From Neptuniibacter pectenicola (lineage in GTDB: Bacteria > Pseudomonadota > Gammaproteobacteria > Pseudomonadales > Balneatricaceae): a DNA stretch of 64,000 nucleotides. This document shows, piece by piece, positions 11,370 to 20,195 of this stretch. Location of the stretch: NCBI RefSeq assembly GCF_001597735.1, contig NZ_LUTS01000003.1, positions 124,001 to 188,000 of the forward strand, written 5' to 3'. A model generated the notes under the pieces. It ran no database searches, was not told where the DNA came from, and was given only the letters and a program-made list of their open reading frames with translations. Numbering within the stretch: position 1 is the stretch's first letter; each line of letters opens with the position of its first letter. The position numbers were made by a program, and so were the translations under genes.

Positions 11370-11392
11370 TCTAAATGTTTATGGAGTAGACC

Positions 11393-11761
11393 ATGATTCA
11401 GACTGAATCTATGCTTGACGTCGCTGATAACAGCGGTGCTAAGCGAGTACAGTGTATTAAGGTCCTTGGTGGTTCTCACCGCCGCTATGCTTCTGTAGGT
11501 GACATTATTAAAGTCACTGTTAAAGAAGCGATTCCTCGCGGTAAAGTGAAGAAAGGCCAAGTACTTAACGCCGTAGTGGTACGTACCCGTAAAGGTGTTC
11601 GTCGTTCTGATGGCTCAGTAATCCGCTTTGACACAAACTCAGCGGTTTTATTGAACGCAAATGACGCGCCTATCGGTACTCGTATCTTTGGCCCAGTGAC
11701 GCGTGAACTTCGAAATGAGAAGTTCATGAAAATCATTTCCCTGGCGCCTGAAGTGCTATAA
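11393..11761 (+). CDS. rplN: 50S ribosomal protein L14
   Basis: Large-subunit interface protein, 122 aa. Begins [27 protein letters not shown], the family signature, and ends [11 protein letters not shown]. First gene of the spc operon. It is separated from rplX by about 100 bases with two consecutive hairpins, which is unusual for this gene pair. Confidence 0.98.
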   Translation: MIQTESMLDVADNSGAKRVQCIKVLGGSHRRYASVGDIIKVTVKEAIPRGKVKKGQVLNAVVVRTRKGVRRSDGSVIRFDTNSAVLLNANDAPIGTRIFGPVTRELRNEKFMKIISLAPEVL

Positions 11762-11763
11762 AG

Positions 11764-11825
11764 ATTGAACAATAAACTGTTCAATTTATGTAAAAACGCT
11801 AACACTGAGAAGTGTTGGCGTTTTT
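11764..11825 (+). terminator. Tandem hairpins between rplN and rplX, the second terminator-like
   Basis: First hairpin: ATTGAACA (11764-11771) with TGTTCAAT (11778-11785), 8 bp. Second hairpin: a 15-bp stem (11792-11806 with 11811-11825) with a GAGA loop and one G-T pair. Its 3' arm ends in GCGTTTTT, the layout of an intrinsic terminator. As rplX must be transcribed from upstream, partial termination or attenuation within the spc operon is the simplest reading. Confidence 0.6.
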
Positions 11826-11863
11826 GAGCATGAGAGGGTAGCAGGAAGCGATATAGGTATAAT

Positions 11864-12178
11864 ATGCGCAAAATTAAACGTGACGATGAAGTAATTGTCA
11901 TCGCAGGAAAAGACAAGGGCAAGCGTGGCACAGTCATGCGCGTTCTGGACGACCGCTTGGTCGTTTCTGGTATCAACATGGTGAAGAAGCACACTAAGCC
12001 TAACCCAATGTTGGGCAAAGCTGGCGGCATCGTTGAGAAAGAAGCGGCAATTGCTGTTTCTAACGTAGCTATCTTCAACCCGCAGACTGGTAAGGGCGAT
12101 CGTGTAGGCTTCAAGATTCTTGAAGACGGCACTAAATCTCGCATCTTCAAGTCTACCGGCGAAATCATTGGCGGATAA
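11864..12178 (+). CDS. rplX: 50S ribosomal protein L24
   Basis: Assembly-initiator protein for the large subunit, 104 aa. Begins [22 protein letters not shown], the KOW motif, and contains [12 protein letters not shown]. Starts after the hairpin pair, 14 bases before rplE. Confidence 0.97.
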   Translation: MRKIKRDDEVIVIAGKDKGKRGTVMRVLDDRLVVSGINMVKKHTKPNPMLGKAGGIVEKEAAIAVSNVAIFNPQTGKGDRVGFKILEDGTKSRIFKSTGEIIGG

Positions 12179-12192
12179 GGGGAGCTGATATC

Positions 12193-12732
12193 ATGTCTAG
12201 ATTAAAAGCGCTTTATAATGATTCCGTTAAGCAGCAGCTTAAAGATGAGCTGAACTGCCCTAACGTAATGGCTGTACCACGTTTGACCAAAATCACCCTG
12301 AACATGGGTGTTGGTGAAGCACTAGGTGACAAAAAACAGTTGGAAAATGCTGTTGCAGATATGACTGCAATTGCAGGTCAGAAACCTGTTGTTTGTCTTG
12401 CACGTAAATCTATCGCGGGCTTTAAAGTTCGTGAAGGTTGGCCGATCGGCTGCAAAGTTACTTTACGCGGCGAGCGTATGTGGGAATTTTTAGACCGTTT
12501 GGTTGATATTTCTATCCCTCGTGTACGTGACTTCCGTGGCTTGAATCCGAAATCTTTCGATGGTCGTGGCAATTACAGCATGGGTGTTAAAGAGCAGATT
12601 ATCTTCCCTGAGATCGAGTTCGACAAGGTGGATAAAATGCGTGGTATGGATATTACTATCACGACTACTGCTAAGAATAACGATGAGGGTCGCGCCCTGT
12701 TGGCTGCCCTGAACTTCCCGTTCCGTAAGTGA
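12193..12732 (+). CDS. rplE: 50S ribosomal protein L5
   Basis: 5S rRNA-binding protein of the central protuberance, 179 aa. Contains [21 protein letters not shown] and [19 protein letters not shown]. Ribosome binding site GGGGAG. In E. coli the rplX-rplE junction is where S8 binds to repress the operon; I did not identify a clear S8-like helix in the short gap here. Confidence 0.97.
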   Translation: MSRLKALYNDSVKQQLKDELNCPNVMAVPRLTKITLNMGVGEALGDKKQLENAVADMTAIAGQKPVVCLARKSIAGFKVREGWPIGCKVTLRGERMWEFLDRLVDISIPRVRDFRGLNPKSFDGRGNYSMGVKEQIIFPEIEFDKVDKMRGMDITITTTAKNNDEGRALLAALNFPFRK

Positions 12733-12744
12733 TAGGCAAACATC

Positions 12745-13050
12745 ATGGCTAAAGAATCTATGAAGGCACGCGAAGACAAGCGTGCAAAACTTGTTGCTAA
12801 GTTCGCTGAAAAACGTGCTGAACTTAAAGCAGTTATTAGTAACCCTAATTCATCAGAAGATGAGATTTGGGATGCAGCGATGGCACTTCAGAAGTTGCCA
12901 CGCGATTCCAGTGCATCTCGTCAGCGTCGTCGCTGTCAAGTGACCGGCCGTCCACACGGTGTATACCGTAAATTTGGATTGTGTCGTGTTAAGTTGCGTG
13001 AAGCAGCAATGCGTGGTGATGTTCCAGGTTTGAAAAAGGCTAGCTGGTAA
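12745..13050 (+). CDS. rpsN: 30S ribosomal protein S14, zinc-independent form
   Basis: Small-subunit head protein, 101 aa. It is the long form: where the short zinc-binding form has a CxxC-x12-CxxC ribbon, this one has only isolated cysteines ([21 protein letters not shown]). So it should not need zinc, in contrast to the L36 in the same operon. Ends GLKKASW. Confidence 0.97.
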   Translation: MAKESMKAREDKRAKLVAKFAEKRAELKAVISNPNSSEDEIWDAAMALQKLPRDSSASRQRRRCQVTGRPHGVYRKFGLCRVKLREAAMRGDVPGLKKASW

Positions 13051-13133
13051 CCACCAGTTAGTAAAATGGTAAGCGCAATGGTCTGGCCCTCTTGAGGGTA
13101 CCGCATTGTGCTGCACAATGAGGAAGTAAATGC

Positions 13134-13526
13134 ATGAGCATGCAAGATACTCTAGCGGATATGTTTACTCGTATTCGCAACGGTCATATGGCTGAAAAGC
13201 AGGCCGTATCTATGCCGTCTTCCAAAGTAAAAGTATCTGTTGCCGAAGTTCTTAAAGAAGAAGGTTACATCACTGACTACTCTGTAGAAGGTGAAGTAAA
13301 ACCGGTTCTGAACATCGAGCTTAAATACTTTGAAGGAAAGCCGGTAATTGAAGAGATTAAACGTGTAAGTCGTCCAGGTTTGCGTATCTATAAGAACGCA
13401 TCAGAGTTGCCAAAGGTTTCTGCTGGTCTGGGTGTAGCGATTATCTCTACAAGTAAAGGTGTCATGGCTGACCGCGCTGCACGTAGTGCTGGTGTGGGTG
13501 GCGAAGTAATCTGCACGGTATTCTAA
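13134..13526 (+). CDS. rpsH: 30S ribosomal protein S8
   Basis: Central-domain 16S rRNA-binding protein, 130 aa, beginning [20 protein letters not shown]. Ends with the conserved [22 protein letters not shown]. In E. coli it is the translational repressor of the spc operon. An 83-base gap separates it from rpsN, and GAGGAAG precedes the ATG. Confidence 0.98.
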   Translation: MSMQDTLADMFTRIRNGHMAEKQAVSMPSSKVKVSVAEVLKEEGYITDYSVEGEVKPVLNIELKYFEGKPVIEEIKRVSRPGLRIYKNASELPKVSAGLGVAIISTSKGVMADRAARSAGVGGEVICTVF

Positions 13527-13537
13527 GAGGTATTTCA

Positions 13538-14071
13538 ATGTCACGTATTGCGAAAAGCCCCGTAGTTGTACCTGCAGGTGTTGAAGTTAAGGTTGACGGT
13601 CAGTCCGTTAACGTTAAAGGTAAGAATGGTCAGCTTTCTTTAGACGTTCATCCTTCTGTTTCCGTTTCTCAAGAAGAAAGCGGGCTGAAGTTTGCAGCTA
13701 AAGAAGGTACTAAGCTGTCTCTTGCTCTGTCTGGTACTACTCGCTCACTAGTAAACAACATGGTTATTGGTGTGACTGAAGGTTTCAAAAAGACTCTTCA
13801 GCTTCAAGGTGTTGGTTATCGTGCTGCCGCTAAAGGCAAAACGCTTAATCTTAGCCTTGGTTTCTCACATCCAATCGATTACGAACTACCGGAAGGTATT
13901 TCTGCTGAGACGCCTAACGTTACTACGATCATATTGTCAGGTGCTGACAAACAGGTCCTAGGTCAGGCTGCAGCTGAAATTCGCGCGTTCCGTCCACCAG
14001 AGCCTTATAAAGGTAAAGGTGTTCGTTATGCTGATGAGTATGTTCGTCGTAAAGAAGCGAAGAAAAAGTAA
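13538..14071 (+). CDS. rplF: 50S ribosomal protein L6
   Basis: Large-subunit protein near the factor-binding site, 177 aa, two repeated domains. Begins [17 protein letters not shown]; the C-terminal part has [27 protein letters not shown], the family signature. AAGAGG ribosome binding site. Confidence 0.98.
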   Translation: MSRIAKSPVVVPAGVEVKVDGQSVNVKGKNGQLSLDVHPSVSVSQEESGLKFAAKEGTKLSLALSGTTRSLVNNMVIGVTEGFKKTLQLQGVGYRAAAKGKTLNLSLGFSHPIDYELPEGISAETPNVTTIILSGADKQVLGQAAAEIRAFRPPEPYKGKGVRYADEYVRRKEAKKK

Positions 14072-14084
14072 ATAGGGCAGGGTT

Positions 14085-14435
14085 ATGAACACTAAGAAAC
14101 AATCTCGTATTCGTCGTGCTCGCCGCTCCCGTCTGAAAATGCGTGAGTTAGGTGCAACACGTTTGTGTGTTACACGCACACCGCGTCATATCTACGCTCA
14201 GGTTATCTCTGCAGATGGTGGTAAAGTCCTTGCGGCAGCCTCTACCGTAGAAAAAGATCTACGCGAGACTACTGGCGGTAATGTTGCGGCTGCTGAAACG
14301 GTTGGTACGCTAATCGCTCAGCGCGCTAAAGAAGCTGGTGTATCTAAAGTAGCTTTCGATCGTTCTGGTTACCAGTATCACGGTCGTGTTAAAGCTTTGG
14401 CTGATGCAGCCCGCGAAGGCGGCCTGGAATTCTAA
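14085..14435 (+). CDS. rplR: 50S ribosomal protein L18
   Basis: 5S rRNA-binding protein, 116 aa. Basic N-terminus ([17 protein letters not shown]) followed by [15 protein letters not shown] and [28 protein letters not shown]. Lies 13 bases after rplF and 11 bases before rpsE. Confidence 0.97.
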   Translation: MNTKKQSRIRRARRSRLKMRELGATRLCVTRTPRHIYAQVISADGGKVLAAASTVEKDLRETTGGNVAAAETVGTLIAQRAKEAGVSKVAFDRSGYQYHGRVKALADAAREGGLEF

Positions 14436-14446
14436 AGGGATCGAAT

Positions 14447-14947
14447 ATGTCAAATCATGAACAGAAAGACGGCGATCTGCAGGAAAAGCTGGTTCAGGTT
14501 AACCGCGTCGCTAAAGTAGTAAAAGGTGGTCGTATCTTCGGCTTTACCGCACTAACGGTTGTTGGTGATGGTAAAGGTCGTGTAGGTTTCGGTCGTGGTA
14601 AGGCTCGTGAAGTTCCCGCTGCTATTCAAAAAGCAATGGAACAGGCTCGTCGTAACATGGTTTCAGTTGAACTGAACGGCGACACGTTGCAGTACCCAAT
14701 TAAAGCACGTCATGGTGCTTCTAAAGTTTACATGCAGCCTGCTTCTCAGGGTACTGGTGTTATCGCAGGTGGTGCGATGCGTGCAGTTCTTGAATTGGCG
14801 GGTGTCCATAACGTACTTGCTAAGTGCTACGGTTCTACTAATCCGGTAAACGTTGTTCGTGCGACTGTTAAAGGTCTATCAACAATGAAATCACCTGAAG
14901 ATGTAGCCGCTAAGCGTGGTAAGTCCGTAGAAGACATTCTGGGGTAA
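14447..14947 (+). CDS. rpsE: 30S ribosomal protein S5
   Basis: Small-subunit fidelity protein, 166 aa. Contains [19 protein letters not shown], the spectinomycin-interacting loop region, in apparently wild-type form, and [29 protein letters not shown]. Followed 6 bases later by rpmD. Confidence 0.98.
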   Translation: MSNHEQKDGDLQEKLVQVNRVAKVVKGGRIFGFTALTVVGDGKGRVGFGRGKAREVPAAIQKAMEQARRNMVSVELNGDTLQYPIKARHGASKVYMQPASQGTGVIAGGAMRAVLELAGVHNVLAKCYGSTNPVNVVRATVKGLSTMKSPEDVAAKRGKSVEDILG

Positions 14948-14953
14948 TCGACA

Positions 14954-15133
14954 ATGGCTAAAACTGTAAAAGTAACATTGGTACGTAGCCCTATCGGTAC
15001 CCTTCCTAACCACAAATTGTGCGTTAAGGGTCTTGGGCTGCGCCGTATTGGACACACAGTTGAAGTAGAAGATACTCCATCTGTCCGTGGCATGATAAAC
15101 AAAGTTAACTACATGGTTCGTGTAGAAGACTAA
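14954..15133 (+). CDS. rpmD: 50S ribosomal protein L30
   Basis: Small large-subunit protein, 59 aa, the same length as in E. coli. Translation begins [20 protein letters not shown] and continues with [21 protein letters not shown]. It fills the gap between rpsE and rplO in the standard spc operon order. Confidence 0.96.
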   Translation: MAKTVKVTLVRSPIGTLPNHKLCVKGLGLRRIGHTVEVEDTPSVRGMINKVNYMVRVED

Positions 15134-15149
15134 TAAGGGAGTTCACAAC

Positions 15150-15584
15150 ATGCGTCTGAACACTCTAAGTCCAGCAGACGGTTCACGTAAGGCACCTAAA
15201 CGTGTTGGTCGTGGTATTGGTTCTGGTCTGGGTAAGACTTGTGGCCGTGGTCACAAAGGTCAGAAATCCCGCTCTGGCGGATCTGTAAAACCGGGTTTTG
15301 AAGGCGGTCAGATGCCTTTGCAGCGTCGTCTGCCAAAATTTGGTTTTACTTCTCGTATTGCTCGCTATGTTACTGAGATTCGTCTTGGTGAGCTGGCTAA
15401 AATCGAGTCAGAAGTAATTGATCTTGAAGCTTTGAAAGCTGCAGATATCATCAAGCAGGAAATTAAAACTGCTAAAGTGATTCTGTCTGGTGAGATCACG
15501 AAGGCTGTCACCGTTAAAGGTCTTAAAGTGACTAAAGGTGCACAGGCTGCTATCGAAGCTGCTGGCGGTAAAGTCGAGGCGTAA
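15150..15584 (+). CDS. rplO: 50S ribosomal protein L15
   Basis: Late-assembly large-subunit protein, 144 aa. Glycine- and arginine-rich N-terminus ([20 protein letters not shown]) and the [17 protein letters not shown] signature. Its TAA is directly followed by the secY ATG, so the two are likely translationally coupled. Confidence 0.98.
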   Translation: MRLNTLSPADGSRKAPKRVGRGIGSGLGKTCGRGHKGQKSRSGGSVKPGFEGGQMPLQRRLPKFGFTSRIARYVTEIRLGELAKIESEVIDLEALKAADIIKQEIKTAKVILSGEITKAVTVKGLKVTKGAQAAIEAAGGKVEA

Positions 15585-16913
15585 ATGGCTAAGAAAGGAC
15601 CAATACCGGCTGGAGTACAAAATGGACTAGGTGAGCTTAAGTCTCGTCTATTATTCGTTTTGATTGCGATTGTGGTATACCGTATCGGGGCTCATATCCC
15701 GGTTCCAGGTATTAACCCTGATCGCCTAGCCGCTTTATTTGATCAGAATCAGGGCACAATCCTGAGTCTCTTTAACATGTTCTCCGGCGGCGCGCTGGAG
15801 AGAATGAGTATTTTGGCACTAGGTATTATGCCGTATATCTCTGCATCGATTATTATGCAGTTGATGACGGTGGTAAGCCCTACGCTTGCTCAGTTGAAGA
15901 AGGAAGGAGAGGCTGGTCGTCGTAAGATCAACCAGTACACTCGCTACGGTACTGTGATACTTGCAACCGTTCAGTCATTTGGTATGGCCGTAGGGCTTGC
16001 CAATCAAGGAATAGCATTCACTGCTGACATAAGCTTCTATTTTGTTGCTGTTGTTACATTGGTTGCGGGTGCAGTTTTCTTGATGTGGTTAGGTGAGCAA
16101 GTGACAGAGCGTGGTATCGGCAACGGTATTTCTATTCTGATCTTTGCTGGTATTGTGGCTGGATTGCCTAGTGCAATCGGTCAAGCCTTTGAGGCAGCGC
16201 GTCAGGGTGATTTAAACATCCTTGCGCTGTTAGCTATCGCTTTTATGGCGGTTGCTACTGTTGGTTTTGTAGTGTTTATGGAGCGAGGACAACGTCGCAT
16301 CACCATAAATTACGCCAAACGCCAACAAGGTAACCGTGTATTTGCGGCTCAAACTAGTCACCTTCCACTAAAAGTGAATATGGCTGGTGTGATTCCGCCG
16401 ATTTTTGCCTCGAGTATATTGCTTTTCCCTGCTTCCATGGGCCAATGGTTTGGTCAAGGTGAAGGTATGGATTGGCTGCAGAATGTTGCTTTAGCGCTTG
16501 GCCCAGGCCAGCCGCTTTACATTTTGTTGTTCTCGGTTGCAATTATATTCTTCTGTTACTTCTATACAGCGATTGTTTTCAATCCTAAAGATGTAGCAGA
16601 TAACCTGAAAAAATCAGGTGCTTTTATTCCGGGTATTCGTCCAGGTGAACAGTCCGCACGGTATATTGATACGGTGTTAGGGCGATTGACTTTGTTTGGC
16701 GCGCTTTACATTACTGCGGTGTCTTTGATGCCTCAGTTCCTTGTAGTAGCCGCTAATGTACCGTTTTATTTCGGTGGCACCTCGCTCTTGATCGTGGTTG
16801 TCGTCGTGATGGACTTTATGGCGCAGGTTCAATCTCATCTGATGTCCCATCAGTACGAGTCCCTGATGAAGAAATCTAATCTCAAAGGTGGTAGCGCAGG
16901 AAACTCGCGCTAA
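15585..16913 (+). CDS. secY: Protein translocase subunit SecY
   Basis: Channel-forming subunit of the SecYEG translocon in the inner membrane, 442 aa with ten hydrophobic segments. Conserved pieces: [14 protein letters not shown] in the N-terminal part (TM1), [26 protein letters not shown] (plug/TM2) and [17 protein letters not shown] (cytoplasmic loop used by ribosome and SecA), then [10 protein letters not shown]. It starts immediately after the rplO stop and is the only non-ribosomal gene of the spc operon. Confidence 0.98.
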   Translation: MAKKGPIPAGVQNGLGELKSRLLFVLIAIVVYRIGAHIPVPGINPDRLAALFDQNQGTILSLFNMFSGGALERMSILALGIMPYISASIIMQLMTVVSPTLAQLKKEGEAGRRKINQYTRYGTVILATVQSFGMAVGLANQGIAFTADISFYFVAVVTLVAGAVFLMWLGEQVTERGIGNGISILIFAGIVAGLPSAIGQAFEAARQGDLNILALLAIAFMAVATVGFVVFMERGQRRITINYAKRQQGNRVFAAQTSHLPLKVNMAGVIPPIFASSILLFPASMGQWFGQGEGMDWLQNVALALGPGQPLYILLFSVAIIFFCYFYTAIVFNPKDVADNLKKSGAFIPGIRPGEQSARYIDTVLGRLTLFGALYITAVSLMPQFLVVAANVPFYFGGTSLLIVVVVVMDFMAQVQSHLMSHQYESLMKKSNLKGGSAGNSR

Positions 16914-16934
16914 AGGCCACAACTGGAGTAGATC

Positions 16935-17051
16935 ATGAAAGTACGTGCATCTGTTAAGAAGATCTGTCGTAACTGTAAAATCGTTCGTCGTAACGGTTCA
17001 GTTCGCGTGATCTGTAAAGTAGAGCCGCGTCACAAACAGCGTCAGGGTTAA
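16935..17051 (+). CDS. rpmJ: 50S ribosomal protein L36, zinc-binding form
   Basis: Smallest ribosomal protein, 38 aa, starting [19 protein letters not shown]. All four zinc ligands are present (C11, C14, C27, H33), so this is the zinc-containing form. The ATG follows a GGAG ribosome binding site. It is the last gene of the spc operon. Confidence 0.96.
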   Translation: MKVRASVKKICRNCKIVRRNGSVRVICKVEPRHKQRQG

Positions 17052-17076
17052 TCTTAAGATTAACTGCTGATTTGGG

Positions 17077-17139
17077 CGCAGAAGGCGCAAAACACTTGAT
17101 TTAATTTTAGTCAGTGTGTATTATTGCGCGCCTTCTGCG
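17077..17139 (+). repeat. 12-bp inverted repeat framing the alpha-operon promoter
   Basis: CGCAGAAGGCGC at 17077-17088 is repeated in perfect reverse complement at 17128-17139. The 39 bases between the arms hold both promoter boxes of the alpha operon, and the right arm overlaps the predicted transcription start. It could be a protein operator, or in read-through RNA from secY-rpmJ it could fold into a long stem. Confidence 0.7.
17096..17124 (+). promoter_or_regulatory. Sigma70-type promoter of the alpha operon
   Basis: TTGATT (17096-17101) and TATTAT (17119-17124) are spaced by 17 bases. Predicted start near 17131, leaving about 75 bases of leader before rpsM. In E. coli S4 represses this operon by binding the leader; I could not confirm the corresponding pseudoknot by eye. 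Confidence 0.7.
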
Positions 17140-17206
17140 AACAGAACATATATTTTATTGGTGTATGTAAATAAATACATGCGCCTTTTTTTAACGGAGT
17201 AATAGA

Positions 17207-17563
17207 ATGGCCCGTATAGCTGGCGTCAACATTCCTGACAATAAGCATGCGGTAATTTCTCTGACTTACATTTACGGTATTGGCCGCACGACTGCCTCCA
17301 GCATTCTTGAAGCATCTGGTATTACACCAACTGTTAAAATTGCTGATTTGTCCGATGAACAATTGGACGTCATTCGTGGAGAAGTTGCTAAGTTGACTGT
17401 TGAAGGCGATCTGCGTCGCGAAGTGTCCATGAGCATCAAACGTTTGATGGATCTTGGTTGTTTCCGCGGAATTCGCCACCGTCGTAACCTTCCGGTTCGC
17501 GGTCAGCGTAGTAAGACTAACGCGCGTACTCGAAAAGGCCCGCGTAAGCCGATCCGTAAATAA
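17207..17563 (+). CDS. rpsM: 30S ribosomal protein S13
   Basis: Small-subunit head protein contacting the P-site tRNA, 118 aa. Begins [26 protein letters not shown] and ends with the basic tail [15 protein letters not shown]. First gene of the alpha operon, preceded by ACGGAG. Confidence 0.98.
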   Translation: MARIAGVNIPDNKHAVISLTYIYGIGRTTASSILEASGITPTVKIADLSDEQLDVIRGEVAKLTVEGDLRREVSMSIKRLMDLGCFRGIRHRRNLPVRGQRSKTNARTRKGPRKPIRK

Positions 17564-17588
17564 GTGGTAAGCGATAGGAATTCCCAAT

Positions 17589-17978
17589 ATGGCAAAGCCA
17601 GGTAATCGCACACGCAAAAAAGTGAAGAAGCAGGTTGCGGATGGGTTCGCCCATATTCATGCTTCTTTCAACAATACGATCATTACAATTACTGATCGCC
17701 AGGGTAATGCTCTTTCTTGGGCAACTGCAGGTGGCTCCGGCTTCCGCGGTTCTCGTAAGAGTACCCCATTCGCTGCTCAGGTTGCTGCTGAGCGCGCTGG
17801 ACAGGCTGCACTTGAGTATGGCCTGAAAAACCTCGACGTATTTGTGAAGGGTCCTGGACCCGGCCGAGAATCTGCAGTTCGTGCACTGAACTCATGTGGC
17901 TACAAAATCGCAAATATAACGGATGTGACGCCTATACCACACAATGGTTGTCGTCCTCCGAAGAAACGTCGCGTTTAA
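17589..17978 (+). CDS. rpsK: 30S ribosomal protein S11
   Basis: Small-subunit platform protein, 129 aa. Contains [21 protein letters not shown] and the C-terminal [20 protein letters not shown]. The asparagine-glycine in PHNGCRP is the usual isoaspartate-forming region. Starts 25 bases after rpsM. Confidence 0.98.
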   Translation: MAKPGNRTRKKVKKQVADGFAHIHASFNNTIITITDRQGNALSWATAGGSGFRGSRKSTPFAAQVAAERAGQAALEYGLKNLDVFVKGPGPGRESAVRALNSCGYKIANITDVTPIPHNGCRPPKKRRV

Positions 17979-17993
17979 CCTGGAGACGGTAAT

Positions 17994-18614
17994 ATGGCTC
18001 GTTATCTTGGACCTAAGTGCAAACTGTCTCGCCGGGAAGGTACAGACCTTTTCCTGAAGAGCGGTGTTCGTGCACTGGACAGCAAGTGTAAAGCTGAGAC
18101 TGTCCCTGGTGTTCACGGCGCACGTCGTGGTCGGTTATCCGACTATGGCTTGCAGTTACGTGAAAAACAGAAAGTTCGTCGTATGTACGGCGTTCTGGAA
18201 CGTCAGTTCCGTAGTTATTATAAAGAAGCGGCTCGTCGTAGTGGTGCAACAGGTGAAAACTTGCTGCAGCTACTAGAAGGCCGTTTGGACAACGTTGTTT
18301 ATCGTATGGGATTTGGTGCTACTCGCGCTGAAGCTCGTCAGATCGTTTCTCATCGTTCGATCACTGTTAATGGCCAGGTTGTGAACATTGCATCCTACCA
18401 AGTTAAAGCAGGTGATGTTGTTGCAGTTCGTGAAAAAGCTAAAGCTCAGTTGCGTATTAAAAACGCACTTGAATTAGCTGGCCAACGTACAGCAATAGAA
18501 TGGGTTGAAGTAGACGCTGCTAAAATGGAAGGGACTTATAAAGCCACTCCAGAGCGTTCTGATCTATCTGCAGATATCAACGAGCAGCTTATTGTTGAGC
18601 TGTACTCGAAGTAA
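17994..18614 (+). CDS. rpsD: 30S ribosomal protein S4
   Basis: Primary 16S rRNA-binding protein and, in E. coli, translational repressor of the alpha operon; 206 aa. Begins [16 protein letters not shown]; the S4 RNA-binding domain is seen as [31 protein letters not shown]. It has no zinc-type CxxC cluster near the N-terminus. Confidence 0.98.
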   Translation: MARYLGPKCKLSRREGTDLFLKSGVRALDSKCKAETVPGVHGARRGRLSDYGLQLREKQKVRRMYGVLERQFRSYYKEAARRSGATGENLLQLLEGRLDNVVYRMGFGATRAEARQIVSHRSITVNGQVVNIASYQVKAGDVVAVREKAKAQLRIKNALELAGQRTAIEWVEVDAAKMEGTYKATPERSDLSADINEQLIVELYSK

Positions 18615-18638
18615 TTTTAACTTTAATTTGGTGGAAAT

Positions 18639-19643
18639 ATGCAGCGTTCGGTAAATGAGTTTCTAAGTCCACGTCATATCGACGTACAAGAAATCAGCAA
18701 AACGCGTGCTAAGGTGACTCTTGAGCCACTTGAGCGTGGATTTGGCCATACGCTGGGCAGTGCATTACGACGTATTCTTCTATCTTCTATGCCGGGTTGT
18801 GCCGTAACTGAAGTGGAAATTGAAGGCGTATTGCATGAGTACAGCACAATTGAAGGTGTTCAGGAAGATGTGATTGAAATCCTCCTGAACCTTAAAGGGG
18901 TTTCTGTGTTGTTGCACAACAACGACGAAGTTACCCTGACTCTGAGCAAATCTGAAGCAGGTCCTGTGACTGCGGGTGATATTCAACTGAATCAGGATGT
19001 TGAAATTGCTAATCCGGACCATGTGATTGCTCACCTAAATGAAGGTGCGAGTCTTAACATGCAGCTGACTATTGGACGTGGCCGTGGCTATGTTCCAGCA
19101 GACTCTCGTGTTTCTGAAGAAGAAGAGACTCGTGCAATCGGTCGTCTACAGCTGGATGCTACATTCAGCCCTGTACGTCGCGTTTCCTACGTAGTAGAAA
19201 GCGCACGTGTAGAGCAGCGTACTGACTTGGATAAACTGGTAATCGACATCGAATCTAACGGTACGATCGATCCAGAAGAAGCTATCCGTCGCGCAGCTAC
19301 TATCTTGCAGCAGCAATTGATTGTATTTGTTGACCTTGAAGATGGGGCTGATCAAGCTAAGGATGTACCAGAAGAGCCGGAAATTGATCCAATTCTTCTG
19401 CGTCCAGTAGATGATCTGGAGTTGACTGTACGTTCCGCCAACTGTCTGAAAGCAGAGCAGATTTACTATATCGGTGATCTGATTCAGCGCACAGAAGTTG
19501 AGCTGCTTAAGACTCCGAATTTAGGTAAGAAGTCGCTGACAGAAATTAAAGACGTTTTGGCATCAAAGGGCTTGTCCCTTGGTATGCGTCTTGAGAACTG
19601 GCCACCGGCTAGCCTTAAGAACGACGATAAAGTCGCTTCCTGA
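18639..19643 (+). CDS. rpoA: RNA polymerase subunit alpha
   Basis: Assembly platform of RNA polymerase, 334 aa. The N-terminal domain has [26 protein letters not shown] for dimerisation. The C-terminal domain, beginning around residue 250 after an acidic linker, has [20 protein letters not shown] and ends with helix-hairpin elements [26 protein letters not shown] that contact UP elements and activators. Lies between rpsD and rplQ. Confidence 0.98.
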   Translation: MQRSVNEFLSPRHIDVQEISKTRAKVTLEPLERGFGHTLGSALRRILLSSMPGCAVTEVEIEGVLHEYSTIEGVQEDVIEILLNLKGVSVLLHNNDEVTLTLSKSEAGPVTAGDIQLNQDVEIANPDHVIAHLNEGASLNMQLTIGRGRGYVPADSRVSEEEETRAIGRLQLDATFSPVRRVSYVVESARVEQRTDLDKLVIDIESNGTIDPEEAIRRAATILQQQLIVFVDLEDGADQAKDVPEEPEIDPILLRPVDDLELTVRSANCLKAEQIYYIGDLIQRTEVELLKTPNLGKKSLTEIKDVLASKGLSLGMRLENWPPASLKNDDKVAS

Positions 19644-19681
19644 TTCGGCGATAAAACTGACTAGTTTGGTAGGTATTTATC

Positions 19682-20065
19682 ATGCGTCATCGTAAATCTG
19701 GTCGTAAGTTAGGTCGTACCAGTGCGCACCGCAAAGCCATGTTTAAAAACATGTCAGTTTCTTTGTTTGAGCACGAGTTGATTCGTACAACTCTGCCTAA
19801 AGCGAAAGAACTGCGCGGCTATGCTGAGCCACTGATTACTCTAGCTAAAAACGACACTGTTGCGAACCGCCGTTTGGCATTCGCACGTACTGGCAGCAAA
19901 GTTGCTGTTGGTAAACTGTTCAATGAACTAGGCCCGCGTTACAGCGCTCGTCCTGGCGGTTATGTTCGCATTCTTAAATGCGGCTTCCGTCCTGGTGACA
20001 ACGCTCCGATGGCTTACGTTGAGCTAGTTGACCGTCCTGAAGCAACTGCTGCGGATGAGTCATAA
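19682..20065 (+). CDS. rplQ: 50S ribosomal protein L17
   Basis: Tunnel-exit-side large-subunit protein, 127 aa. Begins [20 protein letters not shown], the family signature, and contains [27 protein letters not shown]. It closes the alpha operon and is followed by a strong terminator. Confidence 0.98.
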   Translation: MRHRKSGRKLGRTSAHRKAMFKNMSVSLFEHELIRTTLPKAKELRGYAEPLITLAKNDTVANRRLAFARTGSKVAVGKLFNELGPRYSARPGGYVRILKCGFRPGDNAPMAYVELVDRPEATAADES

Positions 20066-20084
20066 GATTAAGTTTTCTTGATCA

Positions 20085-20113
20085 AAAAAAACCCGGCTTC
20101 GGCCGGGTTTTTT
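20085..20113 (+). terminator. Terminator of the alpha operon
   Basis: ACCCGGC and GCCGGGT form a stem capped by a TTCG tetraloop, flanked by an A run before and a T run after. This ends the long ribosomal run. The symmetrical A/T flanks mean it could also work for transcripts from the opposite strand. Confidence 0.92.
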
Positions 20114-20162
20114 ATTGTCTGTCATTTAGTTAGTGCCGGTTTAACATCGCTATTCGTTGTAA

Positions 20163-20178
20163 AACGCCCGTAGGCGTT
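20163..20178 (-). terminator. Probable weak terminator of uvrA
   Basis: AACGCC and GGCGTT form a 6-bp stem around CGTA. Read on the minus strand it is followed by TT and lies 18 bases beyond the uvrA stop. The T run is short, and the alpha-operon hairpin further on may back it up. Confidence 0.45.
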
Positions 20179-20195
20179 CTACTGTCGCTAGGCTG

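Noticed and set aside
11485-12168. 227-codon open frame on the minus strand across rplN-rplX
   Set aside because: It overlaps two certain ribosomal protein genes, has no family resemblance and no ribosome binding site; it is a mirror of their codon use.
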